Notes: generated by a model not told the origin, from the sequence alone. A stretch of DNA of 64,000 bases from Bacillus salipaludis (GCF_004358205.1 NZ_SMYO01000001.1:496001-560000); one strand, 5' to 3'. Positions 28,634 through 38,017 are shown, counted from the first letter of the stretch. Made by a program: numbers and translations.

Positions 28634-30325
28634 ATGTCCGCATGAAATACTTTTGATTATATTGTAATCGGTGCTGGAACAGCGGGAGGTGTGATTGCCA
28701 ATGAGTTATCAGATGATAAAACCACATCTGTACTTGTTCTTGAACCAGGGACAAATATGACAGAAGAAATGAGCAGTCCTAATGGAGGAACTGCACTTAC
28801 TTTATCCTCAGATAATAGATTCTCATTTAATATCCTTTCAAAATTAGAACAAACTATCGGTCGTCAACTCCTATTATCAGGTGGAAGACTTATTGGAGGG
28901 AGTTCTGAGCACAATGCAATGCTTGCTGTAAGAGGAAGCAGGAACCTTTATGATGAATGGGCTAGCCTAGCAGGAAACCAATGGAGTTACAATAATGTCC
29001 GCGAATTATTTATTGAAAATGAAACCTATACGGGTAACACACAAACCCCAGATGAGAGGGGATTCGATGGTCCCATCTTTATAAGACAACAGATCACGCC
29101 TAAGGATGGGCTTACCACTATTTTAGCCAAAGCAACATCAGATGTCTTAAAAATTCCGATAGTAGAAGACTATAATACTGGTATAAGAGACTGTACTTTT
29201 ATTAAATCACAATTTACTCAAGAAGAATTGGAGCCAAGAAAATTTGTACGTTCTTCAACTGCAACTGGATATTTAAACGAATTTATTGTGACACAATGTG
29301 ACGAATTCGCCCCTGATGAGTTTGGAGTTGGTCAAAGGAAACTTGCAGTAATCGCAAAATCTACCGTAAATAAAATTTTATTTGAACAAGATGGGGAAAT
29401 ACAAAGAGCTGTGGGAGTTGAATTCGTCAGAAACGGCAAATCCCAGAGAGCTTTTGCATCAAAAGGCATTATCGTTTCTGCGGGAAATTTTTCCTCGGTC
29501 ATTTTGAACCGCTCTGGAATTGGTAAAACGTCCGACTTAGATAGAGCAGGTATAACCACATTAGTTGAAAGTCCCAATGTAGGGTACAATTTTCAAACAC
29601 ATTATGCAGTGGGTATAGGAATAGAAGTGGAAACAACACGCCTTTTAATGGTAATGTCATCTGATCCCGATCAACCAATCCCATTAGGTGCCTTTAAAAG
29701 AGATGATAATACAGGACAGAGAGCAGGACGTCGTCTTCAACTATTGGGAAACATATTCCCAAGATTTGTTCCCGTTCAGGATGTCTTGATAAACAACTGG
29801 GATTTTAACGAAAATAAACCAAGTAATATCATGAGTATTGGAATTGTAAATCTAAATCCAAGAAGCAAAGGGACCATTTTGGCAGCACATAGCGATCCTG
29901 AAGCATATCCATCTGTTGACTTTAATCCATTGGCAAACCAAGAGGATTTAGACTTCATGGTGGACCACTATATTGAAACTTTTAATATCATTAAAAGGGC
30001 GCGTAAATTAGACCCAGAAGGGATTTATAAGGTTGTATATCCTTCGGAAGATATTTTCAATTTAAAAGACACAAAAGAAAAGCGAGCTCAACTTGCTAAT
30101 TTTGCCAAGGCATCCTATAACGTACTCAATCATTACGGTGGACAATGTAGGATGGGAAGAAGCATTGAAGAAGGAGTTGTGGATGGATTTCTGAATGTAT
30201 TTGGTACTGAAAATCTGAAAGTCGCCGATCTCTCCATTTCGCCAATAATGCCTGATGGAAACACAGCTTTAGCTGCACAGATGATTGGTTTAAATGCTGT
30301 TAAATTTATTCGGGACCAAAAATAA
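28634..30325 (+). CDS. GMC-family FAD oxidoreductase with in-frame TGA at codon 4 (possible pseudogene)
   Basis: The protein contains FDYIVIGAGTAGG (dinucleotide-binding), GGRLIGGSSEHNAM, the C-terminal NHYGGQCRMG with the catalytic His and DGNTALAAQMIG, as in choline/glucose-type GMC oxidoreductases. About 563 codons run from ATGTCCGCA at 28634, but the fourth codon (28643-28645) is TGA. The first good downstream start, GTG at 28691, removes the GxGxxG FAD loop. All the rest is intact, so the stop is recent, recoded, or a sequencing error. AGAGGGG is 10 bases upstream of the ATG. Substrate unknown. Confidence 0.75.
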
Positions 30326-30379
30326 GTAAGTGGACTTATCTGTTTTTAAACATCACGTTTCAACCCATTAAAACCTTGA

Positions 30380-30433
30380 TAATAAACCATCAAAAGACCC
30401 TTAACGCATTTTTGGTTAAGGGCTTGTTTATTA
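30380..30433 (+). terminator. Terminator of the GMC gene
   Basis: cccttaac / gttaaggg stem extended by aataaac / gtttatt, about 55 bases after the stop. Confidence 0.75.
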
Positions 30434-30862
30434 TCTAAAAAAATTATTGTTTCTTTTGAGCTTCTTTATTTACAGTATCTACCAAATCTTGATACAACTA
30501 CCTTTTAAAAAAGGTAGCAAAAAAGCAGTCAAGGAAGGGATGCATATCTTTATTTTTATATATTCATCTTTTGAATGATAATGATAAATATTTTTTATGT
30601 AGGACGTACTTCATTATTAAATACTAAAAGCACCCCTAACAGCAATTCTCCAGGACCATAGTGAAAGGACTTGACAGGATTAGATAAAAGATATGGGATA
30701 GTCAATCAACATCATGGAAAGATTTCAATTCAAGTAAAATTCGCAAAGGGACTACCTTTCTTCTCCACCTTCATTGCAAGAAAAGCGCAAAAATCCATAA
30801 AATGTATTAGGTAAAGAGACATAACCAAACGACTATTTCGGTTTGTCATAGGCTGGGATAAA
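30434..30862. other. Spacer with orphan Fur-box-like site and hairpin
   Basis: TGATAATGATAAATA at 30576-30590 matches 11 of 14 Fur positions. A perfect 9-bp hairpin (ctacctttt / aaaaggtag) lies at 30499-30518. On the minus strand a 15-codon tail (QDLVDTVNKEAQKKQ) and a stop precede the GMC terminator. This looks like an iron-regulated gene reduced to its control region and its last codons. Confidence 0.35.
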
Positions 30863-30897
30863 AAAATAGCTGCCCATAATAATGTGGCAACTATTTT
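30863..30897 (-). terminator. Terminator of the small LSM-like gene
   Basis: aaaatagctgcc / ggcaactatttt stem with a 7-T run on the minus strand, 23 bases after the stop. Confidence 0.8.
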
Positions 30898-30919
30898 ACT
30901 TAATTAATTGAATTTTTGA

Positions 30920-31141
30920 TTAAAAAGTAAACCTACGACCTGTCAATAAACTGAAAAGCGCAACAATTAGAGCGATTCGAATAGCTAATCTTACTCTTCT
31001 ACCTCTAATTCTAGTTATCAAAATTAAACTGTCGCTGCCAACATATTCAAGTGTTCCTGTATATGTTCCATTGGTAGTGATTACTTCTACCTCTTCACCT
31101 ACAAGCTCTGAGGCAAAGCGCTTAAATTCCTGGCTACTCAT
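30920..31141 (-). CDS. Small LSM-like (DUF2642-type) protein
   Basis: 73 residues from the second ATG (MSSQEFKRF), which lies 12 bases from AAGGAG; an ATG four codons earlier has no spacing. LVGEEVEVITTNGTYTGTLE resembles the beta-barrel of Bacillus DUF2642/YuzF proteins, which sit in spore coats or bind regulators. The tail (RLAIRIALIVALFSLLTGRR) is hydrophobic and basic and may be a membrane segment. Function unknown. Confidence 0.65.
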   Translation of the reverse strand: MSSQEFKRFASELVGEEVEVITTNGTYTGTLEYVGSDSLILITRIRGRRVRLAIRIALIVALFSLLTGRRFTF

Positions 31142-31281
31142 CTTATACTTCATCTCCTTTCCAATTTATTAAATGAATTTTTTAATAATTTGGATTGGAT
31201 ATTTGTAGGACAAGCAACAAATTTTATTTCCTTCTTTCTTTTAAAGTGTTTTTGTTAACTTGGGTTACACATTGGTATTTT

Positions 31282-31839
31282 TTATTGTTTCGTGGAGATA
31301 TTTTCTAAACTAATTGCTTTTTTTCTCGCCTTTAAACGCTTATAAAGTGGATAGCCCACCATATAATACCCTGAGAATGAAAGCAGGATTAAGGATAAAC
31401 CAGTCATTGTTAGGATACTGTATCTATACCAATCACCAAATAAGGTACCATCATGTAAAGTTATAATGAAAGTTGAGTAATCTGGATTTGTAGATAAAAC
31501 TTTTCCCGTACTTGCATCGATTTGAACATCTTGACTGTTATTGAATCGAACCTGATAAATATTTAAACCAGGTCTATATTCTATTCTAAAGATATCTTCA
31601 ACCGATTTCACACCTGGGAGCCCTTGAGACGTAGCAATGGAAACAACTTTATCCATAGTTATCGCTTGACTTGGACTAGCCTCCTTTCCCGTTTTTAATT
31701 CATCAGCCACTCCTAGTGGGATCATGTAAACCAGCAAGAGTCCTGTGACTGCTATGAACATAAAAAAAATAGATAAAATTAAGCCAGCCCATTTATGTAC
31801 TTTTCGGCTAAATTGGTACAGTCTTAAAGCTTTTGACAC
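31282..31839 (-). CDS. PepSY-associated membrane protein
   Basis: 185 residues with an N-terminal membrane helix (WAGLILSIFFMFIAVTGLLL), a PepSY-like extracytoplasmic part (about 50-125, VQIDASTGKVL) and a second helix (YSILTMTGLSLILLSFSGYY). This is the short form of the PepSY_TM family, often near iron or heme uptake and ferric-reductase genes. Here the FTR1 operon is 3 kb away. Exact role unknown. Confidence 0.8.
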   Translation of the reverse strand: MSKALRLYQFSRKVHKWAGLILSIFFMFIAVTGLLLVYMIPLGVADELKTGKEASPSQAITMDKVVSIATSQGLPGVKSVEDIFRIEYRPGLNIYQVRFNNSQDVQIDASTGKVLSTNPDYSTFIITLHDGTLFGDWYRYSILTMTGLSLILLSFSGYYMVGYPLYKRLKARKKAISLENISTKQ

Positions 31840-32484
31840 TTATCCACCACACACCTTGTCTTATTTTTAGTAAACATCAAGGATAATGCCCAATCCTTTT
31901 TTGATTCTGTAAAAACTCCTTCCATCTAAAAAAATTTCCACGACCACAAACACTTTCTTATAAATCGCTTCTTTTAACATGCTCCCCGTATAAGCTATTA
32001 AGTTTTAAAAATATTTTTTGAATATTCTTAACAATATAGCAACTTAATGTGATTTTACGTGGATAAATTAGGTTTGTCAATTGTTTTTTACCAAATTTTA
32101 CTATATTAGTAAAATAGTATATTAATATGGTAATATGCTAAAATAAGAAAGCGTACCTGATTTTTCAGATACGCACGAGTTATTTTAAGAATAGAATGTT
32201 ACTTTTTCTATCTTTTTTATAGATTCCACTTAAAATCCATTCCAATCCCCTCTCCTACATCATCAGCGTCATAAACTCGTATACCATTAAGTATTCTCGT
32301 CCCTCATTGGTGAAAAGGACATACCTTAGGATCATCTATAATTACAAAACGTTATCCCTTTTACAAATATTCAGAATATGTTGTAAAATTAAAGTAAATA
32401 ATATTATATAAGAAATATCTAAGTTCTGGGACATACCACTATTTCATAACATGTGACATTAGAATAAAGGAGGGAAGTATTAAT
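31840..32484. other. Left edge of the RecJ/recombinase island
   Basis: GCGTACCTGA-TTTT-TCAGATACGC at 32152-32175 is a near-perfect hairpin. Between 32215 and 32345 the minus strand holds an open stretch (GTRILNGIRVYDADD) with a stop, probably decayed. The left end of the island should lie here, but I see no att core. Confidence 0.35.
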
Positions 32485-32832
32485 TTGTTGCAAAACATCG
32501 GACAACGAATTCGAACCATTAGGACACAGAAAGGGATTACATTAAATGAATTTGCAAAACGATTAGATGTTTCTGCGGGTTATCTTAGTAATTTAGAAAC
32601 GGGCAAAACGGAAACAATTCCCCTATCGTTACTCGAAACATTACAAAAAGAATTAATGCTATTGCCTGTTGAATCAGATGATGAGGTTTTGAGCGAAACC
32701 TCACTCCGACTCAACAGAGCAACAAAAGAACTTGCGTTATTAGAAAACCAAAATCCAGAAGCAGCTGAGTATCTGGTTTCTTCCCTTGAGCACGGGATCA
32801 ATTGGTTTCTAACGAATAAAAATAAGAACTAG
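32485..32832 (+). CDS. XRE-family transcription regulator
   Basis: 115 residues with an N-terminal Cro/CI helix-turn-helix (IGQRIRTIRTQKGITLNEFA, then SAGYLSNLETGK). The C-terminal half is acidic and helical, with no peptidase. It starts at TTG with AAGGAGG upstream. A terminator follows. First gene of the island; probably its repressor. Confidence 0.85.
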   Translation: MLQNIGQRIRTIRTQKGITLNEFAKRLDVSAGYLSNLETGKTETIPLSLLETLQKELMLLPVESDDEVLSETSLRLNRATKELALLENQNPEAAEYLVSSLEHGINWFLTNKNKN

Positions 32833-32917
32833 TACTAATATGGTATGTCTTAATAAAAATATTATTCACGTAAATGAACAACTATTTATAAAAATGAATA
32901 ACGAACTGTAATTTGGA

Positions 32918-32946
32918 TAAGATAGGACTACTCCTATCTTATTTTT
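32918..32946 (+). terminator. Terminator behind the XRE gene
   Basis: Perfect 10-bp stem taagatagga / tcctatctta, 4-base loop and five Ts. Confidence 0.9.
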
Positions 32947-32975
32947 AATGAAAATTTTCGAAAGGATAATCACAT

Positions 32976-33338
32976 ATGAACAATATTACTTTAGCAAATA
33001 TCATGGATCAAATAGGTGAGACAAACCTCTTAGAATTAAAACGTAAACTTCAATTTTACAAATCTCAAGGTTACTTATTCTATCCTGGAACCATTTTTAA
33101 CAAAGCTTGGGACGAACCTATTGAACTTTATTATGTTGTAACAAAAGGAACGATTAATGATTGTAAGGCTTTTCCTGTACCAATTAGTTTTTATAATCGA
33201 AGAATTAAAAAACGCGAGAAAAAATCTCTACTTCCTTATATTCGTAGCTATTATCAGAGTGACAATGTAGTTGAGGATGTTTTGCCTTTATTAGAGGTCT
33301 ATTATGGAAAGCATTATATTTGGTTTTACCTTCCATAA
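32976..33338 (+). CDS. Unknown 120-residue protein upstream of RecJ homolog
   Basis: I do not recognise a family. The product is basic and rich in Tyr and Phe (LPYIRSYYQSDNVVED, YYGKHYIWFYLP), with no signal peptide, membrane segment or Cys cluster. GAAAGGA lies before the ATG. It ends 18 bases before the RecJ-like gene, so the two are almost surely co-transcribed and may act together on DNA. Inference only. Confidence 0.75.
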   Translation: MNNITLANIMDQIGETNLLELKRKLQFYKSQGYLFYPGTIFNKAWDEPIELYYVVTKGTINDCKAFPVPISFYNRRIKKREKKSLLPYIRSYYQSDNVVEDVLPLLEVYYGKHYIWFYLP

Positions 33339-33356
33339 CGAAAGGTTGCTGTAATC

Positions 33357-35018
33357 ATGCATTGGAAACCAATAGATATCCCTTATGAGAGCCATCCTAA
33401 AAGAGGATATTTTTATTACTGTTCACGTATGTTCGATTTAGATCCCCGTCTTATTCATTATCTATGGCTTAATGGATATAAAAAAGAAGAACAAATGATC
33501 AACTTCTTGGTACCAAGTATAGATAAAATGTACTCCCCCTTTTTGTTAAACGATATGAATTTGGCTGTACAACGGATTATAAAAGCATTGTATCAAAAGG
33601 AACATATTTTTATTTTCGGTGACTATGACACTGATGGCATCACAAGCACGACGCTTCTATATAAAATTCTTGTTCATTTAAATGGAAAAGTATCTTTTCG
33701 CCTTCCATTAAGGAAAGAAGGATATGGATTAACAGCAAACGCAGTTTTTGAATTACCAACTGATGTAAGTTTACTTATTACTGTGGACAATGGTTCAAGT
33801 GCTCATGAAGCAATGAAAGTTGCAAAACAACGGGGAGTTGAAGTAATTGTAACCGATCATCACGAAGTTTTGGGACCACATCCATCCTGTTATGCTTTCA
33901 TAAACCCAAGATGGGTAGATAATACTTACCCTTTTCCTTCTTTATCAGGAGCAGGTGTAGCTTTAAAGGTTTCACAAGCTTTGTATGAACGAATTGGGCG
34001 AAGAACAGATGCAGTTATGAGTGAGGCAATTGAATTAGCTACTCTTGGAACGATTGCGGATTTAATGCCCATGGTGGATGAGAACAGAATTATTTGCTCG
34101 CTTGGATTAAGAAAGCTTGAGAATCATCCTATCCCTTTGATTAAGCATCTTAAAGATTTATTGCACATCTCAAAAGTCGATAGTTCAACAGTTGGATTTA
34201 CATTCGGACCTATTTTTAATGCTTGTGGAAGAATTTCGGATCCAAATATTGCCGTGAAATTGTTGTTAATGAAAAATTTAACAAAGGAAATGGTGAATAA
34301 AGTAATTTATCTAAATGAGAAAAGAAAAGAAATGACACAACTTTCCTTTAAAATCGCATTGGATACAATCGAGGAAAACCAATTACATAAGGATCAGGTC
34401 ATTGTTGTCAATGGTTCATTTCATCATGGAATTATTGGCATATTAGCTGGGAAGATTGCAGAAACATTTCGCAAACCTACCATTGTCATCTCAAAAGATG
34501 GAGTGGGCTCTGCAAGAAGTGTGAATGGAACTGATTTTTCCATCGTTTCTGCCATTAAAGAATGTGGTGATCACTTATTAAAATTTGGTGGGCATCAAGC
34601 CGCCGCTGGATTTTCCATTACTCCTGATTCAAATAAAATAGGTGAATTTCGGAAAGTTATACAAGAAATCGCGAAGAAACAAGAAATTAGAGATCCACTT
34701 ATTACCTATTGCTTTGAATTATCTATTAATGACGTAACAGACACCTTCTTAAATGATTTGTATTCATTAGAACCATTTGGAATTAATTTTCCGAAACCAA
34801 TTTTTTTTACATCCTTAAATGATATTACGCATTATGAAACTTTTGGAAGAAAGCAGAATCACTTAAAACTATTCCATAGTAAAAAAGAAATAATTGGATT
34901 CGACATAGCTAATAATTTCGCTCAATGGAAAAAGAGTAGTAAATTGGAAGTTCTATATACTTCCCATTGTATGAAAAGAAAAAATATTTTGCTGAAAAAT
35001 TTAAGAATTAAAGAATAA
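33357..35018 (+). CDS. recJ: RecJ-family single-strand exonuclease (accessory paralog)
   Basis: 553 residues, DHH superfamily. Motif I is FGDYDTDG (D89, D91, D93; canonical RecJ has DYDADG), then TVDNGSSAHEA, DHH (167-169), and the DHHA1 part with GSARSVNG and FGGHQAAAGFSI. All metal ligands are present, so 5'-3' exonuclease activity on single-stranded DNA is expected. Chromosomal RecJ of Bacillus is near 780 residues with a long C-terminal domain, so this shorter form is an accessory paralog. It lies between an unknown gene and a serine recombinase. Confidence 0.88.
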   Translation: MHWKPIDIPYESHPKRGYFYYCSRMFDLDPRLIHYLWLNGYKKEEQMINFLVPSIDKMYSPFLLNDMNLAVQRIIKALYQKEHIFIFGDYDTDGITSTTLLYKILVHLNGKVSFRLPLRKEGYGLTANAVFELPTDVSLLITVDNGSSAHEAMKVAKQRGVEVIVTDHHEVLGPHPSCYAFINPRWVDNTYPFPSLSGAGVALKVSQALYERIGRRTDAVMSEAIELATLGTIADLMPMVDENRIICSLGLRKLENHPIPLIKHLKDLLHISKVDSSTVGFTFGPIFNACGRISDPNIAVKLLLMKNLTKEMVNKVIYLNEKRKEMTQLSFKIALDTIEENQLHKDQVIVVNGSFHHGIIGILAGKIAETFRKPTIVISKDGVGSARSVNGTDFSIVSAIKECGDHLLKFGGHQAAAGFSITPDSNKIGEFRKVIQEIAKKQEIRDPLITYCFELSINDVTDTFLNDLYSLEPFGINFPKPIFFTSLNDITHYETFGRKQNHLKLFHSKKEIIGFDIANNFAQWKKSSKLEVLYTSHCMKRKNILLKNLRIKE

Positions 35019-35147
35019 ATTATTAACAAAGTTATAGTCCTTATAAAAAGGAAATCTTGCAAGTCCACATTTTTGATGAAGCTATTATTATCTTTATTTC
35101 GCTAATGGTTTATGTATAGTGGTACTAGCTAAGGAAGGAGAAAGTGT

Positions 35148-36707
35148 ATGAGACTTCCAAGGAAAGTAAACTTCGCAGCCTTGTACCTAAGGAAAAGCCG
35201 TCAAGATTTAAAGCTAGAGAAATTAACCAATGAAGATACCCTACAAGCACAACGGATACTCATGCGAAACTTTTTAAAGGATGCTCCCTTTCCATACCAT
35301 ACATTTGAAGAAATTGTTACTGGCTCCAGCCTTGAAAAAAGACATGAAATGAAAAGGATCATAGAGGGGATTAAACAAGAAAAATATGATGCCATTGTGG
35401 TAAAAGACATTTCCCGTTTAAGCCGTGGCAGCCAAAAGGATGCTGGTATTTTATATGAACTTTTGACCCAAAATGAGATTCTTATCATTACGCCTGACCG
35501 CGTTATCAATTGCACAGATGAAAATGACCTTCGAATGTTACGGATGGAACTCTTTTTATTCCATGAAGAATGGCAAATCATCCGTGGAAGGATGTTATCT
35601 GGAAGAAAGGCTGCAGCTGAAAGAGGTTTTTTTATAGGTGGGCCTATTCCCTATGGATTTCAATTGGATGCCAAAACTAAAACACTTATTCCAAAAGAAG
35701 GCGAAAAAGAGATCGTTGAACAAATTTTCAAATGGTATACAGAAGATGGTTTTGGTTATCAGCGAATAGCTGATTTGCTAAATCAACAGCAAATTCCTTC
35801 TCCTGGAGGAAAACAATGGCTGAAAACAACCGTCAAAAGACTTTTAACTAATGAAAAGTATGCAGGATTTTCGATCTTCGGCAAAACTAAATTAAAGGGA
35901 AATAAAGTAAAGCTGCAACCTAAAGAGCAGTGGACGGTTGCTGAAATGGATGACCATTTGATTGATGAGGAACTATTCAAAAGCGCTCAGGAACGGATCC
36001 AATCCATTAAAGTAAAACATGACCCCTATCTCTATAAAAGAATTCATCCTTTAAGCAAATTGGTAAAGTGTTCTGTCTGTGGAAAGAATATGACTAAAAA
36101 ACATACGAAAAGTTATTATACCAATGTCAAGGGTGAAAAAAAATCCTACGCCCTTTATATGCTCTCCTGTTGCCAAGGAAATATTTCTTATGAACGTGTT
36201 CTGAAACGAATAATCGATATTTTAGAAAACTTTGAAGAATTAGATGAAAAACTTCTTTTGGAAAAAATCCAGGAAAATGTTTCTGTTCCGAAACAGGAAG
36301 ATCATTCATTATTAGCAGTTGAAGAACTCCAAAAGCGATTAGAAAAACTAAAAAAACTTCGTCTTCGCCTTTATGATGACTATGCGGAGAGAGGCATTAT
36401 CGACCAAGATATATACCAGAGCAAAAACAATCAATATGTCCAGCAAATGGAGGATATCCAAGTCAAGATAGTCGGGATACAAAAACAATCTGAGGCAAAA
36501 GATATCCCTTTTTCGATTAATGTTGCCGAATTCCAAAGTAAAATCGGAAGTGTGTTGGAAACGCTTGAATCATTAGAACCTCCATTCCAGAATGAACTCT
36601 TACATTTTATTTTCGATTGTGTGGAATTAACCATTACCCATAGAACAAAAGGTACAAGGTCGGATTTTGAATTGAACGTTGTATTAAACCTCCCCTTTTT
36701 CCAATAA
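35148..36707 (+). CDS. Large serine recombinase
   Basis: 519 residues. The resolvase domain starts ALYLRKSRQD (catalytic Ser17) with VVKDISRLSRG carrying the conserved Arg residues. A recombinase domain (about 170-290, GPIPYGFQLD, IADLLNQQQIPSPGG), a zinc ribbon (KCSVCGKNM ... LSCC) and a coiled coil (about 380-460) follow, as in SpoIVCA and phage integrases of this class. AAGGAGG is upstream. It ends 19 bases before the 3' stump of a permease gene, which suits integration into that gene. A deleted copy lies at 45819. Confidence 0.93.
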   Translation: MRLPRKVNFAALYLRKSRQDLKLEKLTNEDTLQAQRILMRNFLKDAPFPYHTFEEIVTGSSLEKRHEMKRIIEGIKQEKYDAIVVKDISRLSRGSQKDAGILYELLTQNEILIITPDRVINCTDENDLRMLRMELFLFHEEWQIIRGRMLSGRKAAAERGFFIGGPIPYGFQLDAKTKTLIPKEGEKEIVEQIFKWYTEDGFGYQRIADLLNQQQIPSPGGKQWLKTTVKRLLTNEKYAGFSIFGKTKLKGNKVKLQPKEQWTVAEMDDHLIDEELFKSAQERIQSIKVKHDPYLYKRIHPLSKLVKCSVCGKNMTKKHTKSYYTNVKGEKKSYALYMLSCCQGNISYERVLKRIIDILENFEELDEKLLLEKIQENVSVPKQEDHSLLAVEELQKRLEKLKKLRLRLYDDYAERGIIDQDIYQSKNNQYVQQMEDIQVKIVGIQKQSEAKDIPFSINVAEFQSKIGSVLETLESLEPPFQNELLHFIFDCVELTITHRTKGTRSDFELNVVLNLPFFQ

Positions 36708-36725
36708 AAATTTCCATAGTTAAAA

Positions 36726-36956
36726 GTTGCAAAAGCTCATCTGTTTGCAATCGCAATTGGCAAAGGTGCAGCAACGCTTACTGCTCTTGGGCAAATTGCG
36801 GCCATTTGGGTAGGGGGCGGAACCCTTGTCCCGTGGGCGCTAATCCCTGCTGCTGCCATTTGTAATGTTGACCCGTTTGAACTGGCAAGACGAAACCTTA
36901 TCCCTGTGTTAGTAGGTTTAGTTGTCACAACAATAGTAGCAATGTTTTTAATTTAA
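36726..36956 (+). pseudogene. 3' stump of a membrane permease gene
   Basis: 77 open codons with no start: VAKAHLFAIAIGKGAATLTA, GGGTLVPWALIPAAAICNVD, then PFELARRNLIPVLVGLVV and a stop. It has the look of the last two helices of a transporter. A proper terminator follows. The N-terminal part is not in the window, so the gene seems to have been cut by the island that ends with the serine recombinase. Confidence 0.6.
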
Positions 36957-36961
36957 GAATG

Positions 36962-36992
36962 AAAGAGGCCCGGCTGAACCGGCCTCTTTTTC
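36962..36992 (+). terminator. Terminator of the interrupted permease gene (left copy)
   Basis: aaagaggcc / ggcctcttt stem with T run and the following tcaattat. Nearly the same sequence recurs at 45991-46017 in front of yhaA. Confidence 0.85.
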
Positions 36993-37109
36993 AATTATGC
37001 TACATTTGTGAATTAATTTCATATTTTCAATCCCTTTTCGCTCAAGCTTTTCAGAGCATAAAAATATTTGATAGATTTATTGCTACAAGTTACAATCGTT
37101 TGAGCAAAA

Positions 37110-37134
37110 AACCTTGCCATTACATGGCAAGGTT
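37110..37134 (-). terminator. Terminator behind the 53-codon ORF
   Basis: aaccttgccat / atggcaaggtt perfect stem with a 6-T run on the minus strand. Confidence 0.8.
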
Positions 37135-37149
37135 AAATTAATTTTATTA

Positions 37150-37311
37150 TTATGGTACAAGAACTACATAGGGTACAACCACCACACGTAAGCCATAACG
37201 GATTGACAAACTCCCCCGTTTCTTTTTATCAACTTGTAAATTTAATAAAAGCACGACTGCATATGAAAGCTGAAAGATAGGATGACTTGACTCAAAATAA
37301 GGAGTTGACAT
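37150..37311 (-). CDS. Candidate small basic hydrophobic protein, 53 residues
   Basis: ATG to TAA gives MSTPYFESSHPIFQLSYAVV, then LLLNLQVDKKKRGSLSIRYG and LRVVVVPYVVLVP. One hydrophobic stretch is followed by a basic patch and a Val-rich tail. A clean terminator follows 16 bases later. No convincing ribosome site is visible, and TATTATACC upstream could be a -10 of a nearly leaderless message. It may instead be the tail of a lost membrane protein. No family recognised. Confidence 0.35.
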   Translation of the reverse strand: MSTPYFESSHPIFQLSYAVVLLLNLQVDKKKRGSLSIRYGLRVVVVPYVVLVP

Positions 37312-37396
37312 GTTAGGTATAATAGTCTCTTCTCACCTATAAAAAACAGCAATTCCCTAATAGAATTCGCCTTTTTGTCTAGTAATTAAATCGTTC

Positions 37397-37599
37397 TTAA
37401 TGTTGGTGTTCATGTTGATGTCCAGTAGTAGAGCAAACCGCAGATTCATCATGAGGGTGCTCCTCGTTTTCCATTTGGATTGTAGCGTGAGAATGATTAA
37501 GGTAAGGAAAAAAGCAAGTTTCATTTTTCCAATCGGTGCATGAGTATAGAATACATCTCCGTGGTCATGATCATGACCGTGATGATGACTATGTGAAAT
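37397..37599 (-). pseudogene. Deleted czcD (CDF zinc exporter) relic
   Basis: The N-terminal part SHSHHHGHDHDHGD ... GKMKLAFFLTLIIL begins at ATT, with GGAGAG in front, where ATG is expected. It is joined after about 40 codons, in another frame, to the C-terminal HATIQMENEEHPHDESAVCS and a His-rich end (TTGHQHEHQH). Roughly 230 codons of membrane domain are gone. It lies right behind a CzrA-type repressor, as functional czcD genes do. Confidence 0.75.
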
Positions 37600-37624
37600 G
37601 TAAAACTCTCCTTTTAAAAAAACA

Positions 37625-37948
37625 CTAATCGTGACAAGCATGATCAATCGCTTGTTGTAAGAGGTTAATAATGTGCTGGTCGTCATTTGAATAGAAAACC
37701 GTTGTCCCTTCTCTTCTAAACTTTACAAGCCGTAAATTTTTCAAAAAACTCAATTGATGGGAAACAGTAGATTGGTGAAGTTCTAAAACCTCAGCAATTT
37801 CATTTACTGAACATTCCTTTTGAGACAGCAAATAAAGAATTTTAATTCTTGTGTTATCCGATAGTGCTTTGAACGTCTGAGAAACAATAAAAAGTGTTTC
37901 TTCATTTAAGCAGCTAATCTTCTTTTTCCCCTCTTCTTCCGGATTCAT
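37625..37948 (-). CDS. czrA: CzrA-type ArsR/SmtB zinc-sensing repressor
   Basis: 107 residues with winged helix ([20 protein letters not shown]). The alpha-5 zinc site DxH-x10-HxxH is intact as D90, H92, H103 and H106, the ligands of CzrA and SmtB. Zinc binding should release it from DNA and derepress metal export. Its own promoter carries a 30-bp operator that recurs before czcD, so both are likely targets. The czcD gene directly behind it is broken. Confidence 0.9.
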   Translation of the reverse strand: MNPEEEGKKKISCLNEETLFIVSQTFKALSDNTRIKILYLLSQKECSVNEIAEVLELHQSTVSHQLSFLKNLRLVKFRREGTTVFYSNDDQHIINLLQQAIDHACHD

Positions 37949-37987
37949 TTACAACCCTTCCTTATTTTTAATGTAATATGCCAACCT

Positions 37988-38017
37988 CAATATATGTCCA
38001 TATGTACATATTGTCAA
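37988..38017 (-). promoter_or_regulatory. czrA promoter with CzrA operator
   Basis: -35 TTGACA (38012-38017), 17-bp spacer, -10 TATATT (37989-37994) on the minus strand. The spacer holds the palindromic ATATG-CATATG repeats. 26 of 30 bases equal the site at 41401-41430. Confidence 0.8.

Noticed and set aside
37150..37235. Cys-rich frame CGGCTLCSSC on the minus strand that could look like a peptide antibiotic
   Set aside because: It overlaps the longer 53-codon frame, has stop codons directly upstream and no start or modification genes nearby.
37563..38017. CRISPR or other repeat array from the short ATATG/CATAT repeats
   Set aside because: Only one palindromic unit per promoter; the structure fits an ArsR-family operator.
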